From assembly GCA_022606135.1 (NCBI GenBank), contig JABYQN010000005.1, positions 682,001 to 746,000 on the forward strand: 64,000 bases of DNA, written 5' to 3'. Source of the stretch: Fomes fomentarius. Taxonomy: Eukaryota > Basidiomycota > Agaricomycetes > Polyporales > Polyporaceae. The notes under the pieces are model-generated. The model saw only the letters and a list, made by a program, of their open reading frames with translations, was not told the origin of the DNA and did not search any database. A program made the translations under genes and the position numbers. Shown piece after piece: positions 22,216-35,391 of the stretch; positions within the stretch are counted from its first letter, which is position 1; each line of letters starts with the position of its first letter.

Positions 22216-25200
22216 CTTCCTTCGGCGTGGGAGCGGCTCCGAAAGAGGTTTCTGGTGTCGACTATCGAAGTCAAGCTTAAGTGAGCACTCTAGATCTCAC
22301 CTACTCTTATGCAGTTCTCTCTCGGATCCAGGACGTCGCAGTTCCTCGTCGTCTTCGGGCAGGGCCCCTCTGCATGCGACATTATGGCGACATCTTCCTT
22401 GTCTAAACGCTAGCGCTCCGACGCAGGCTTGACTACGGCTTCTCTACGATGATGTTGTCGTCATTGTCTGACTCACCGTCGGGCGAATCATAGCATTGGG
22501 GTGCGAGCGGGGACGATATGGATCACTCCGTTGATGTACCCAGCTTCTGCATAATCTTCAGTATGAACTACGCTCGAGGCTGTTGTCACGAGCAAACAAG
22601 CCTGACGCAGAGCTGTGTGCATCGGGGTCTCATGGAAGAGGATCCGGGATGCTGCCGTTCGACCATGCCTAGCCAGTATGGTGATGTTCTACGCCATGTC
22701 GCACATTGTCTGAGAACGAGATCTAGACTGTCGGGATGTATCTTGCTCGCACTTGCATCAGGGATTAACTTGTATTGACACTGGTGTATAGTCTCTTTCG
22801 TAGATGGCTGCCATTCACCAGAGATCCCTGTATGTACAATTTTTGCAATCTTGGGACACCTTCGAAGTGTACTCGATCCGTGACTTCATTCTTCCATAGG
22901 TGGTCTCAAGCTACACCCATGTTCCATCTGTGTGTTGACCATGGCCAATTGCAATATGCAGCCGATTGAATGATCGGAAACGTCACCGGTGCGCCGACTG
23001 TCTTGAGATATTCAGATATACAACCTACTGTGGTATATTGACTTCTGGCATTCACACTTTGTGCTAGTACTCTCCAGTTCATCGGTGTCCAGAAGTCCCT
23101 GAAGTGAGATGACACGGAAGCACGAAAGACAGGGAGGTTTCCTCTATGGTGCGACTCGGAGTGGTAGTAAGATCTAGAGGCCCGCTGACATTGTGGTCTA
23201 CGATCTCTCGGTGGTCCTGATATCTTAGTGGCTTGCATACATCAGATACCGAGCAGGCCTGCAGAATCATCTCAACCTAACCGGCAAAATCCAGTCTGAG
23301 TAAGATCGTCCGTGCGTGCCACAGGGCGCATGATATGTCGACGCCCTCCTTGACACAGAACCGGGTCAATGTAGATGTGGTTTGATGTGGTTGAGGTACG
23401 TGCAACTGCAGGGATACCATTGGTCGATATCCTCCACTGCCCCATTCCCGAGGTGGACAATGTGGTCGATGAACGAACATACCTGCCAGTCATATTTATG
23501 GCCGCCTTGGTACACGCCGCGGGTCCAGTCGTTCAAGTTCGAACCGTAGCAGTGTCCCATCAAGAGGCCGGACTGACCACATCGCAGAAGACCGGGCGGG
23601 GTGACACCGCTCCGAGGACACACGAAGTCCACAACTACATCTTCTTATACTCTTCCGTGACGCGCTCCGCTGAAGGTTCTTTGTAGGTGAAGTGATTTCT
23701 CTTCGTGGCGCGCAAGGTGGCCCTCGCATAGGTGCGGGGGAGATCGCATGGTGCCACTCAGGCCAGTGTAGGATCTGAACGTGAGCTCAATTTGGGTGGG
23801 TCTATTGACTACTCTGGATAGAGTTGACTGAAGTAGCGAGGAAGAGAGAGCGGGGTGTGTCACGAGAAGCAAAATGGATTACGCGTAGCGAACGACGGTG
23901 CCTCCCCCCTCTCAAACACAATGGGTTGCTGCTCCGCAACGACTAAGGTGATCCATCCGCATGTTTCTTGTACGAGTCTTTGGTGGTGTGGCAGTATCGT
24001 CCCATGGCCAGTCCAGTGCACAGCCATGCCGAAGTTCTCACATCTGGATAAGTTTGATGATCGGTACATTGAGTTCAATAACCCCCAACCTATCATGATA
24101 CTTTTCTCCCATCCGCGTCACCTACAGAATAAGTATCAGATACTTGTCGCCACTAGGCATTCAACTCCCTGGCAACAACGACAGGCATCTGCATTGAAGT
24201 TACGCCAAACGCACTACACTGGCAATCGGGATCCTCTCTATCCACCGGTGCATTCAGATACAGTCGGAGTTACAGCTGACAGCCTCAGATATCGGATTCC
24301 AGAACGCTTCTGTATCCGAGCGTAACTAAGTTCTGGAGATTGAGCGGCGGGAACGCGCCCAATATGAACTTCAATCACTGCTTCGCGAACTTGCGAACTC
24401 CGGCCATTGAGGGAACTGAACCTTATCCAGATAGAATGCATGATCGCACGTGCGAAGTGATTGAATCTGTGGTCAGCGGTGCCAGTATCTATCCATCGAA
24501 CTTTGCCTCCCGTTCATAACGGAGGCCCGACGCCCCCCTTCAGCGTTTTCTGGTGGCCTAAACGCTCTCCGCGGGCGATCCGCCGAAGCCAACAGAAGAC
24601 TAGAGCGTTCGCAGCGCTGCGTGCATCGTGCATCATTAGGTGGACGTACTATCTTTCAAGTTGCACGTTGGCGCGGAAAGTTGGGTGCACATCTGGGAAA
24701 ACGCGACGCCACTGGGGCCCGGCAGGAAGAGCCGGATGGATGCTGAATATCGATAGTGCGAGTTAGAAGGCGAGCGTACCGCCCACTTGAGTGTGATCTT
24801 TGTTCACTGAGGAAGGTGGCACCACGGATTCCGGGATAAGAATGTGCCTGAGACGAGCTTGTACGGAAGCTGTATGAATTATCGTGTGCACGTCCTGAGA
24901 GGCAGATGGGATGGAGTTCAGACAGGAGAGACATGGGAGCGTACTAGGCCCTATTCCGGGTCGTGGTATTTCCTGTGAACGTGGTCGCTGCCAATGCGCA
25001 CCCCTGTGAACTTAACGAGTTGATGTGCTGACATGTGAGTATCCGGCCGTGGCGGGTCTCCCGCAAGGTCCGCTGACATGTGGGATTGGTAAAATCCTGG
25101 CACTTTCTGACAGCGGGTAAGTAATTGGGAGCATGGAAGCGCAACGCCGATCCGGCGTGCGCGGGTACATTACGTCTAAGTTCATAAAGGGCTGCTCACT

Positions 25201-26942
25201 GGACCGACATCGGGCTTGCCTTACTTCGATGACGTGCAGATATGAGCCGTGTTCCCGCCGGCAAGATCGAGAGGCTTGATGGGATTGGGCTTACGTCTCG
25301 GCTAAGAGGGTGCCTAGACTTTTCATTATGCAAGCGATCGGGTAAAAGACGAGGTCAGTGATCGAGGGCCTTCGAGGAATGCATGGCACAACGCCGCTGC
25401 GGCGTTTGATTCATGTGTCGCAGCTCGGGGGACATGCTCAACGCTGCCGGAACCGACATTTCAGCTTGTCCTGACTGAGTGGAAATGTTCTTACCCGCAT
25501 ATTGGCAGTGATGCCATGAGGCATTGGACGCCTCCGCGTCGTGTGAAGGTCAATACGGCACGCCCTACACGAGGCTGCTTGGAGACATCCCTCCGGCCTC
25601 CGGTGCTCCAGAAGAGTCAGGAAGTCATTGGATAAATTGACAAGCCAACAACGCCGTGTCGTATGCCGCAGCTGCCGCCAAGGACGAGAGGAGGCGGCAC
25701 ATCTCGATATGACAGGGGCGAACGCCCCCAAAGCTGATACGTTCGTCTGCAATTTTGCGTCGTCTGTGGTCTGTATATCTGTTCTGTGGTCAACATGTTC
25801 GCCCCGGCCCGTTCAAATACTAATATTGCGCTGATTAGGCAAAAATGGTGATCCCGTGCGAGGACAACGAGTTGCGGTGGTTGGACGTGATCAAGACATC
25901 ATATAAATGCACGCACCGGTACCGCCATACACCAGATAATCCGATGAGATCGTGAGCGGCTTGTGTGACGAATAGAGGTGAATGATGAATCAGTACTAGT
26001 AGCGGCCAGAAGATGTTGGAGCAAATGATGCGGGCCATCCTTGGCGTCTTTGAGAACCTAGCATATTAACCAGTGCGTCCGCAAAGCGTCGATGTTGACT
26101 GAGTATACAAGAGGATACATTGCAAGCCCTTGGTTGGAGATGGTAGTGAGGACTCACCTCGGCGTCCTATAGGCTGGCTGTTCAAGATCCGAATCTGTGA
26201 TTAGATACATCGGGAAGTCGTTGCGGAGGCGTCGCATGGACGAATCAGGACGATCTCCTGACATGGATCGTTGACTTGACCAGCAGAGCCCCAACTAAAC
26301 CATATACATACTGCCTTGCTTACTACGCTCAAACTCATCATGACTTCGCGCTTCCCGGCCTGGGTGCAGAAGGTAGAGAACGAACCACAGTGGGCAGCCG
26401 CAACGCCGGGGGAAGATGGCCGAATCTGTAGCTCAAGAAAAGTCGGAGAGATGATGTCTTACCCGACAGTGTGGTCTATAACCGTCGGGGACGACACACG
26501 CGTCGACATGGAAATCGTTCCGCTCTTGCCAACCTTTCGTCAAGCGAATGCGTCCCACGGTCAAATATTTGAATCGGGATTTTGGACAGAACAGCCTCCC
26601 ACCTCCCCTGGCGCTTTACCACCGACGTCCATGACCCTGTGACGCGCGCCCTTCTCCTATATTTCCCTCTCCCGCGCTCATCCGCTTTCCTTTCCCCTCG
26701 TCGACGCTGGTTCCTGCGCAGGCGACTCCGGGGACGCTCAGCTTCCTCCTCCTTCCCCTTTTCCAACGGGGCCGATTGCACGCCCGCACGACCCCATCTC
26801 CGCAGACGCGTCTGGCACTCCTCTTGCTTTATATGTTTCTTGATTAACGGACCGTCGACCTCGACCCCACTTTCTAACGATCTCCTGACACATCCGCTTG
26901 TACTACTCACGCTCATCTGGACATTCTCTTCTCTCTACATGC
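22216..26942. other. 4.7-kb gene-poor stretch
   Basis: No open frame here resembles a known protein, and none exceeds about 160 codons. I found no long terminal repeats, tRNA or transposase motif by eye. Two GC-rich palindromes (25144-25158 and 25391-25405) stand out. The last 600 bp before 26943 are C/T-rich and are probably the leader of the membrane-protein gene. The stretch is best described as decayed or regulatory DNA. Confidence 0.4.
25144..25405. repeat. Pair of ACGCCG...CGGCGT palindromes
   Basis: Two near-identical dyads about 240 bp apart: ACGCCG-ATC-CGGCGT at 25144-25158 and AACGCCGC-T-GCGGCGTT at 25390-25406. Both are preceded by CA. The inverted CGG triplets are the kind of half-site bound by fungal Zn2Cys6 regulators, but no target gene is close. 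Confidence 0.4.
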
Positions 26943-29900
26943 ATGGCCGAATCCGTCTTCAACCTCACCATCGATGACACCTCCCCACTTGTCCTCTACA
27001 CGCCGTTTGGAGACACATTCGCCGCCCCGAACACCGCACAAGGCTGGAATCCATTCTATACGGACTCCGGCTTTGCAACAGTGAACTCGGGCGCGGGCTC
27101 GGACGTGGGCTCTGCCATGGGCAATGGCACAAGTCTGCACCTCACCGCGTGCGACGGCGCGGGGCTGCAAATCGATTGGATTGGTGAGTGGTCCACCTTT
27201 ACATGTCTTTCTCGTCTTATCCCGTCTTCAATACACGGCTCCTACATTGAGCGGCGATTGGGTGAATGAGCGAGGTGCTGGGGGCATCGCGTTGAATGGG
27301 CTCGGGCTTCCCGGGGTAGATGATGCAAGCGGCGTACGCGCACCTTCTGTCATATCCGTACGCAAGCGACGTCGAAGCGCGACCGTCCGCGCCGTCGCGT
27401 CTGGCACGAGCATGCCCCCGAAGAGCCTTCTCGCGCCCATGTGCTCCCTAAGCGCTTTGTACCCTTCTGGCGCACAAACGGAGGCACTCGCTGAGGTGCC
27501 TCATTCTACGCACTGACCTGATTGCATCTGCCTGCGCGCCGCCATATGTTCGACGTTCTATCATTCAATTCGCCGCATGCGCTGTTGCTGTATGGGGAAT
27601 GTTTCAAGTGGCAGCGATCTCCGAACTGTTCTGATGTTGATTGCGGATCTCTCTGTCCTGTCACTGGATGCTTCTTCTCGACAGAATATGGTTGTCATCC
27701 CACTGCGCATAACCGTTCTTAGTCCTCCAGTTGTTTTATGGAAGTCGAATGCTGATCCTCTTTATGCGCGATTTGCAGGAACGGACATCACGCTCTTCGG
27801 AACTCTTGTACTACCACTACCCGACGACCCTGAAGCCACGTATACCGTCGTCCTCGACGGTCAACCCACGACAAATTTTATTAACAGAATCACAAGCCAA
27901 TCTACCGTTCAAGATGCGGCTACAGATGTCCTCGTCTTGTTCAAGAATCTAGAAGACCGTCCACACAGACTGCAGCTCACGTTCCACAACCCCAATGACG
28001 GCGGCAACGATCGAAACTCAACTACTGGGCCCATTATAGTATTCGACCGTGCTGTCGTGACTATGGGTACTGTGACGCCAAAGTAGGTCTCGGTGCCTTT
28101 CTCAGTTTTCTCGCCGATTTAGCTTCACACCATCCATGAGCGGAGTTATTCTACCTTTCGCAAGCTTGTTCCCTTAGGTCATCTCCGCGTGCCCCTTAGT
28201 CCAATTCGGTGTCCCTGCTTCATGAGCTTGTCGCGTGGTTACCTCCGCCACTCTTACGTCTTCCATTCTTCTACCGCCTTCTTCCTTTGCATTGCAGCGT
28301 TCTTCTCACCCCCTCACGGCTTTGGGTGACTTGGTTGTCATCGCGGCCCTTACGGAGCTTCTGTGCAGCGCTGAGCTTGTCTTACACACGTACTAACGCA
28401 GCTTCGATTACAGTGTAATTCCGACTTCAACCGCGGTGGCTGAGACGCCTTCCGCGACGGCCAGCACCGTCCCTGTTCCAGACGGCGAGGTCGCGTTTCG
28501 CGGCCAATGGGACTTCGAGCCCGCTCTGCTTCCTGGATCGACTGCCGCCTTCCATACGAGCTCAAACGTCGGGGACAGAGCGATGCTGACTTTCAACGGT
28601 GCGTGCATGACTCCATTTGCATACAATTGAATATCTGTCCTGCCCTTGCCCGCACGCGCAATCAGTTCCGGCGTGGATCGGTGTTTTGTGCGTCGGGGAG
28701 AACGCGGGGTCAGCATCCCGGTGATGGTGACGGTGACGGTGAAGCGCATGTGATGGGTCGAGGCGGGGAGGCGATACGGCGGCGCCTGTTTTGGCGTTCT
28801 CACGTCAGAGGGCCTTCGTGTTTCCCGTCATCCCTCGAGGCCTTCTTCTCTGTGACAGTCTGTCCAGCCAAGATTCATATATGCCCGCGCTCAGCTACAT
28901 GGCCTCGCCTTTCATCCCCACTCTCTTTTTCTCCTCCCCTCTTTTTTCCCTCTCCTTTTCATCCTTCGTGTATTTCTAGTGCACCACCACTCAAACTCAC
29001 TCTCACTTCCAGGCTCAGCTGTTGGCCTCACTGGCCTCACCACCCCTGCATCGGGCGCATACAACGTGTCTCTTGACAGGGAACAGCCTCTTACCTTTTC
29101 TGCACGCGCTTCATTCACCTCAAACGCGCCGACGCTATTGTTCTTTCGCACAGGGTTAAATCCTTCCCTCATGCACACGCTCGAGGTCGTCAACACCGGC
29201 CCTTCAGAAGCTGAGGGCGGCGCAGGTTCACTGCTCGTTGTGGGCGCGGTCAATGTTACGACCAACGACAATCCTGGGTGCGTTCACTTCTAACTTTGCA
29301 ATATCGCAAGTCACGGAAAGCTGACTTAATGATCATCCATCTATCCTCCGCTTCTTCGGGCCTCGCGCACCCCAACCCTCGGATCGGTTGCAATTGGCAA
29401 CAATCCTGCATATATGCACACAATCGCGCCGCCGATGCCGTACAGCGCGACGCCCATCGGTGCGGCGAAAAGGTCGTCCACTCTGCCCCGAGGCGCTATC
29501 GCAGCTTTAGCCATCGGTATGACGCTAGTGGTCACCGCGATCGTGGGCATCATTGTCTTCTGCATGCGACGGCGACGGCATATCAACCGTCGCAAACGGC
29601 AGATGTTTGTAAACCCGCAGTTAGAACGCGCTCGCAGCGGACTATCCTCCCTGTTCCCGCACAAACGACGCAGCGAGGTAGTTGAGCGCACGGAACAGAA
29701 GACTCACGAGAGCGGTTTTGTCGCAGCAGGCGTGTTGGATATCCGGAGCCCCACGCCAGAGCTTCACGAGAAGGAAGAGTCGGACGAATCAGATGACGGG
29801 GAGGAAGGATACGTTCAACGCCTTTCCGCGGCGGAGAAGGGCAAAGAGCGGGCATTGCGGCGGAGCAACGCTTCCAAGAACTCTGACGGGAGTTACTCAA

Positions 29901-31237
29901 TCGAGCTTCCCGACCTCACGATCGCTCAGGTGCCCCGGGGCTACCTCCCAGCTTCTGCTGTACCCTCGACGCCATCACCTCCCAGGACGCTCACACTAGT
30001 TCCCTCCGTTTCGTCGCCCACATCACCACGCAGCCCGGGTACCCGTCCGAGAGGCCCACGAGATCTTCCAGGACGCGAGTCCACACGAGGCATCTTATTG
30101 TCGAACATGGGCTCCGTCCCTGGCCCAGCGCAGGGTGACGAAGAGGGCCAGCTCGCCGTTCCAGCGCCATCATATCTTCCCGAGGCGCATATATCACCCT
30201 TGCGCGTGGAGTTTGCAAGCGACGTACAAGACCGGAACGGTGCAGAACGCGACCGTCATATCAGCACGGGCGCGGTGTCTCTGCCTCAGTCGCTAAGGCA
30301 GGCTCTGTCTCAGCAGTTCTCCAGCGAGTCCTCCGCCCCACCTTCGCCGACGCGGCCAAACCGTATATACTCGTTCCTGGACTTCTCTTCGACGTCGACT
30401 TCGCTGGCGCGCTCACAGAGACAGTCCGCGTCCAATTCCACCGGCAAGTCTGGGAGTTCTTCAGAGCGTTCCAACTCGAAGCGGTCGAAGCGGAACACTG
30501 GTAATAGCGAGAATATGCATTCGCCCCATGTGAGCTGGGCGACGCTCCCGCCAGACCGCCGCATTTCTCTCGGTCTGTCCATGACGCTCGCTGGTGGTTC
30601 ATCTACGTCCCGACCAAATCCGAATGTCTCGTTGCACCCCGTTCCCCTGTCACAATCGACGCCGACGCTTCCTGCTCTCACAATTGCAATTGGCCAGGCG
30701 ACGCCTCCCGAGCCCAACACACCTGAAGGGGAGGGTCCCCACCAAGACTTTCCCTATGACGCGAACCAACTGCCATCTCCGACAGACTCTGTGCCATACA
30801 CTGTCTCAGATATCCATTTCCGCCACTCGACTCACTCTTCAATAGTGTCGCCAATAGAATCCCGCCGCGCGTCCGTCGCATACCGCCTCAGCGGTTCCCA
30901 TCGACCGCCACATCCTCCACTACCTAGCGCTGGCCCGTCTTCGCCAACACGTACGCATCGCCGAGGAGGATCCCAAGCGGGTTCGCAAACTGTGCCGCCG
31001 TTCATCGTGCAGCGGATCCTCGGGCGAACCACAGGTCCGCCGCCCTCGAGTCCCCCCATAACGTCACAGTTCTCCGGCATGACTGCCACGGTGACGCGGT
31101 CGACTACACCCAGCGCGTCTGGAACCTTGCCTCGGTCTTCTCAACCCCCCTCAACAGGACCCCCAAGTACGCCCGCGCAGCCTCCCACACCCGGATCGTC
31201 ATCCGTGTTCGGCTTCCAGCTTGGCCGACATCGGTAA
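26943..31237 (+). CDS. Single-pass membrane protein with beta-rich ectodomain
   Basis: Agaricomycete-type surface protein of unknown function. Exons 26943-27183, 27779-28082, 28414-28598, 29013-29277 and 29446-31237 encode about 928 residues. The ectodomain starts FNLTIDDTSPLVLYTPFG and has two similar modules with GTDITLFGTL and GSAVGLTGL, several N-glycosylation sites (NLT, NGT, NVS, NVT), then a helix of about 26 hydrophobic residues near 349-374 followed by RRRRH. The 550-residue tail is Ser/Pro-rich and disordered. No signal peptide is found at this start; a hydrophobic run lies just upstream in another frame, so the true first exon may be missed. The introns are 595, 331, 414 and 168 bp, far longer than in its neighbours. 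Confidence 0.8.
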
Positions 31238-33090
31238 CCGTTGCCCCCGCCTGCCATCCCACCCCTCTTGCCCTTGCACCCTTGCCCCTTTCCGCGCTAC
31301 GCGCACGCACACGCACTGGCGTGTTGTTGTACGTTGTACATACCACCACCCACTCCTTACTCACGCGCTCGAGCTCTGAGCTTGGAGCATTGACCCATCC
31401 CGGCTGGCGCGGCTTTCTGTGGTTCTGCTTCAGTGCACAAAGGTTTTGTTTGCTGCCCTGCTAAGTTATCGTGATGTCCCTAATCGGCCCTCACATTCCT
31501 TGTTCCTGCTCGCTCTGCGGCGTCCCGCGCACGGCAGCCACCCGTCCTCCACGACGTGCGAGATACTCCTCTGCAAGACTTTTTGGAGGGGTGGCTCACA
31601 TTGTCCGTTGAGCGGGACGCCTCGAGCGCGCGTCTGTTGCTCTCTCCATAGGACACTTGGACTTGTAGAGTCGGATGTATATACCACACTGTCTCACTGC
31701 ACCTGCACCCGCGCCCCACACCTCTCACGGGGTCCATGCCCCTGCTCGCTCTTCGACACTGCAGGTCTCCCGTTCTCCCAGGTACTGTACTAGTCCGCCG
31801 ATCATAGTTCACTGCACGTTACCCTTCGTACGTCTTCGTCTTCATCCCTTCTCTCTTTTGCTTCATCATTATCAAGCATCATCTTCTTCACATTCTTGTG
31901 GCACTTCGCATTGCATCTCCATCTGCATCTTCATTCATCGCGTCTTGCATACACGTTACATTCACATATTCCCCTCGACACCGAACTCCCCACACCCTCC
32001 ACTCTCGCTCTCACTCCTGGTTGTCTGTTGTTCTTTTCTACCTTTACCGTGTCAGACTATTCGATCCGCCATCCACGCCCCCGACTCTGTGCACACGCAT
32101 GAGCTGCCGACCAGGTACGGTCAGCGGGCCTCGTGTGCGAGGTGTTTGGGGGTGTGGAGCGTGTGCGCTGCGCAGCGTACCTACGTACCTTACGGAGAAC
32201 TACCTATTTTGTCGGTCTGCGTCGGTAGGCTAGACGCTACTTGTACTTTTACATCGCCGGGAAAACAGATCTGTTGAAACTCATCTCAGTTGGTCTTCGC
32301 CATGTCAGTTAGAACCCCTGTGGCACCGGGAGACATGGGGCACGTCAGTAAGAACATCCTGTGGCACTGGCAGACATGGGGAAAGAATGTAAGCTAATGA
32401 AGTAAGTCCACTCGTTCGGGCTCGCTTGTCGTCGCCGGCGGCGAGGATACTAGTTAAGTAATAGATCGAATTCGCTGCGGACGTCTTCGGCACGGGGAAA
32501 TATTCATGAAGCGGAAGAAACGTGCCAAGGAAACCTCATGGCCTCACAGTTCGCGACCCACATCGTAATTATCGGCCTTGCGTGGCCGCCCATCTCTTTC
32601 GTGTAGAAACCAAGGGCCCAGTTGCCATCGAGAGATGGCTCTATCCCTATTTTGCGAGGTCATCTCCAGCTCAGCCAGTGTCACTGTGATATTTGATCTG
32701 ACGACCGTAGAGCACGCGGTGAACTTCCACATGCATAAATATCGATACAAAGGCATCATGCCGTTGCGCGGAACAGACTGCAGGAGAGCTCAGTTGGAGT
32801 CTGCTAAGCCCGGTATGTACATAGGTGTTAGTGTGCTGTGATCATGATGGGACTGTTCAAGTCAATCGATGTCTGGAGCAATCGCAAGCGGGTGTCTACT
32901 CACGTCAAGGCACAGTATTACTAGTGGAATTGCGGCGGTCTAGACTACTCGAGCACAGGGCATAGACTCAGCTTGGGGCCCACAGCATATGCTTCCGAGA
33001 CCAGAAGCTGAATCATCGTGTGGTTATTGTCGCTCCATGCAGAGCGCCCACCAACAAACGCTGTGAGCAAGCGTCGAGAGCGATGATGAA
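31238..33090. other. Intergenic, no gene recognised
   Basis: About 1.85 kb between convergent genes. The first 900 bp are C/T-rich and look like 3' UTR. A short tandem repeat lies at 32301-32381. No coding frame is supported. Confidence 0.35.
32301..32381. repeat. Imperfect tandem duplication, two units of about 40 bp
   Basis: Both units run from a GTCAGTNAGAACA/C-like start through CTGTGGCAC to AGACATGGGG. The copies differ at several positions. Confidence 0.55.
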
Positions 33091-35015
33091 TCAACGAGCC
33101 ATTGTATCCGGAGGGAGCTCTCCTGGGCCCCCAATTCTTATGGAAAGCATTGGCCAGCTTTCTATGCGAGGCGCGAATCGTCTCTCCTCCAGGAGAAATG
33201 TCGACAATCGATGGAACTTGCCCGGCCCGTGCTCCTCCACCGCGCATGCACGTATGGTGCTCATCTCTGGGAGGACGATGCCCCCGATGGGACGAGGATC
33301 GGGCTGGTAGATCGGGTCCAGGTGGAAGCGCTTGGACGTCCCGACAATGACGATGTACCTCCTCTTTCGTGACTCAAGCAACCCCGGGCCAGTCGTCCGT
33401 ACTCGTGGCTCGCAGTGATCCTCATCGGGATGATGAAGGATGTCCCAGATGCACCCGTCCGTCCCGGCGACGCGAACCACATCGTGTGGCACATCCGAGA
33501 ACTCTGCGACGGCGATGCGGCTGTCGTTGTTCTGCACGAGGTTTGTGCGACGACGTCCGAAGACCTGCCCGGTCGGGACGATGGGCGCGGCTTTCGTAGA
33601 GATGGTGAGGTAGCCGTCATCGTCCATCGTCCCGGTTGGTACGCCTGTGAGCCAGTACTGGGGGAGAAAGACCGAAGAGGCGTCCTCTCCCTCGCTCTCC
33701 GAGTTCCCGTCGTCTATCTCTTCGTTCAAGGCGTCAATGTCATATATCGCGTCGGAGACGTTAGGCTGCATGGGACCCCGTCGCGCACTCCAGCGGACAG
33801 TACCGTCCACGTTGGTGACAGGGAAGTCCGGGAAAGAAGAGATGTAATTCGACGGACGAATGTCGAGTGATAATCCGAGCCACACGGGCCTCCCTCCCTG
33901 ACGGAGGATGTCCTGCGCTAGCGCGATGGTGGCACCTATCCGGTCATTTTTGTGGAACGCCCGCGGGTCAAGGGTGACTCCGAACGCACCCATGATGCTG
34001 AACACCATGTCGACCGGCCGAGAGGACGCACGGAGCATGGACGCCTGCCAGAGCGCCATCGCCTTCTCCTCCGGCTCTGTTGCCTGCAAGGCCCACATGA
34101 GCGCGCCCACGCTGGAGTCGCCGTAGTCTCCGAGGATGGTTGGAGATATGTCGTCGCGCGACTCCTTCGAGCTGTCGGCTGGGGTCCATTCGAGCGCCTG
34201 AGAGTGATGGCATGCATTAAGAAGCTGGTAGAGGGGCACCTTCGCGGAGACCCCCGGAGAGACCTCCTTTACGTCCCCGGCAACACCTCCCTCCCATCCC
34301 TCCCATCGACCAGAACCGAGCGTCCACGAAAACAGAACGACGGCATTGGGGGGCGCGACGACCTCTTGGAGGGTCCACGCCCGTGTGATCCACCTCGTCT
34401 CCTCGTCCACGGGCACGAGACGCGAGAGACCGCCAGGCAGGACGATACTCACCCGGCAGCCACGGTAGATGTCGTACATGTGCTGGATTTGCCAAGCCTT
34501 GTCCTCTTTGTCCGTCTGGATGACGCACAGACAGTCGAGCCAGAGCCATTGCACGCCCTCTGACAGCGCAGCAGCACACGCGTTGTGAAGGACAGAGATA
34601 CTGCCCGGGTCTCCGTCCTCGGACACGCCGACTACGGTGAAAGAGGCGGCGTCTGCCTGCGGCTCTGCGCTTCCTTCGGGGGCAGTCCGGTTGCCTTTCC
34701 AGATATATGAGATCGCAGCGAAGGGAGTGGAAGATAGATCCGTGAACTCGTGAATCGAGAGAAGGTCGTGCCGTACATATTGCCGACAATTGACCAATCG
34801 GTAGCGCCTCGGGGTCGCCGTCCTTGCTAATTCGATGTGAGCACCACCTAGGTCTTTTACAGAGCTTCGAAGTATCTCATGGCTTGCGACATAAGGATCC
34901 AACTCATGTTTGGTCCTGTTCAGAGATCCAGGGTCTGTGATGCATCAGGAAGTGGCTAAGCGTATCGCAATAAGGCTAGCTCACCTTTGGCTTTACGAAA
35001 GAGTGGTAGACACAT
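33091..35015 (-). CDS. HET-domain (heterokaryon incompatibility) protein
   Basis: Exons 35015-34985 and 34934-33091 encode 624 residues. The HET domain shows its three landmarks: FAAISYIWKGN (about 82-92), WLWLDCLCVIQTDKEDK (about 140-156, with HMYDIYRGC after it) and RAWTLQE (about 195-201). These domains trigger or modulate cell death on non-self recognition in ascomycetes; in basidiomycetes the role is less clear. The C-terminal 350 residues are unique, with acidic patches and the order of strands unknown to me. The start with its short first exon (MCLPLFRKAKD) is supported by phase and a good GT-AG intron of 50 bp. It diverges from a kinase-like gene. Confidence 0.88.
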
Positions 35016-35391
35016 TGTTGTCCAGTCTTGGACGGGCGTAAGTGCATGACGACTACCACGAGGCACATACCGTCAGGCCACAGAAATTGAGATGTTGACG
35101 GTCCGAGGCTCCGAGCGAGTTCCGGCGCTGTGGGGGTTGAACGTATGAACTCTGTTCTTCGCGCTCTGGCGGGATACCTGTAGCGCTACCTGTAGGCTGT
35201 AGTGACAATGGCGAGGGAACGAAATGATAAACGGGGTACACAGTGATGCCGGGGAGCAAGAGACGGCATAGGCGCCCTGCCAGTTGTGGCCTTGGCGTCA
35301 ATATTAAATGTAGTTGGCCCAACACAAAGAGGTCATCGTCGAACTTGTAAAATCCACATTCTTCCTGACACCATGGTGCGTCGAAATCCAG
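35016..35391. promoter_or_regulatory. Divergent intergenic region, HET protein / kinase-like protein
   Basis: 376 bp between two divergent accessory genes. The plus frame is open upstream of 35392 but has no ATG there. No clear element is seen. Confidence 0.4.

Noticed and set aside
35314..35391. Upstream extension of the kinase-like protein
   Set aside because: The frame is open but has no ATG before 35392.
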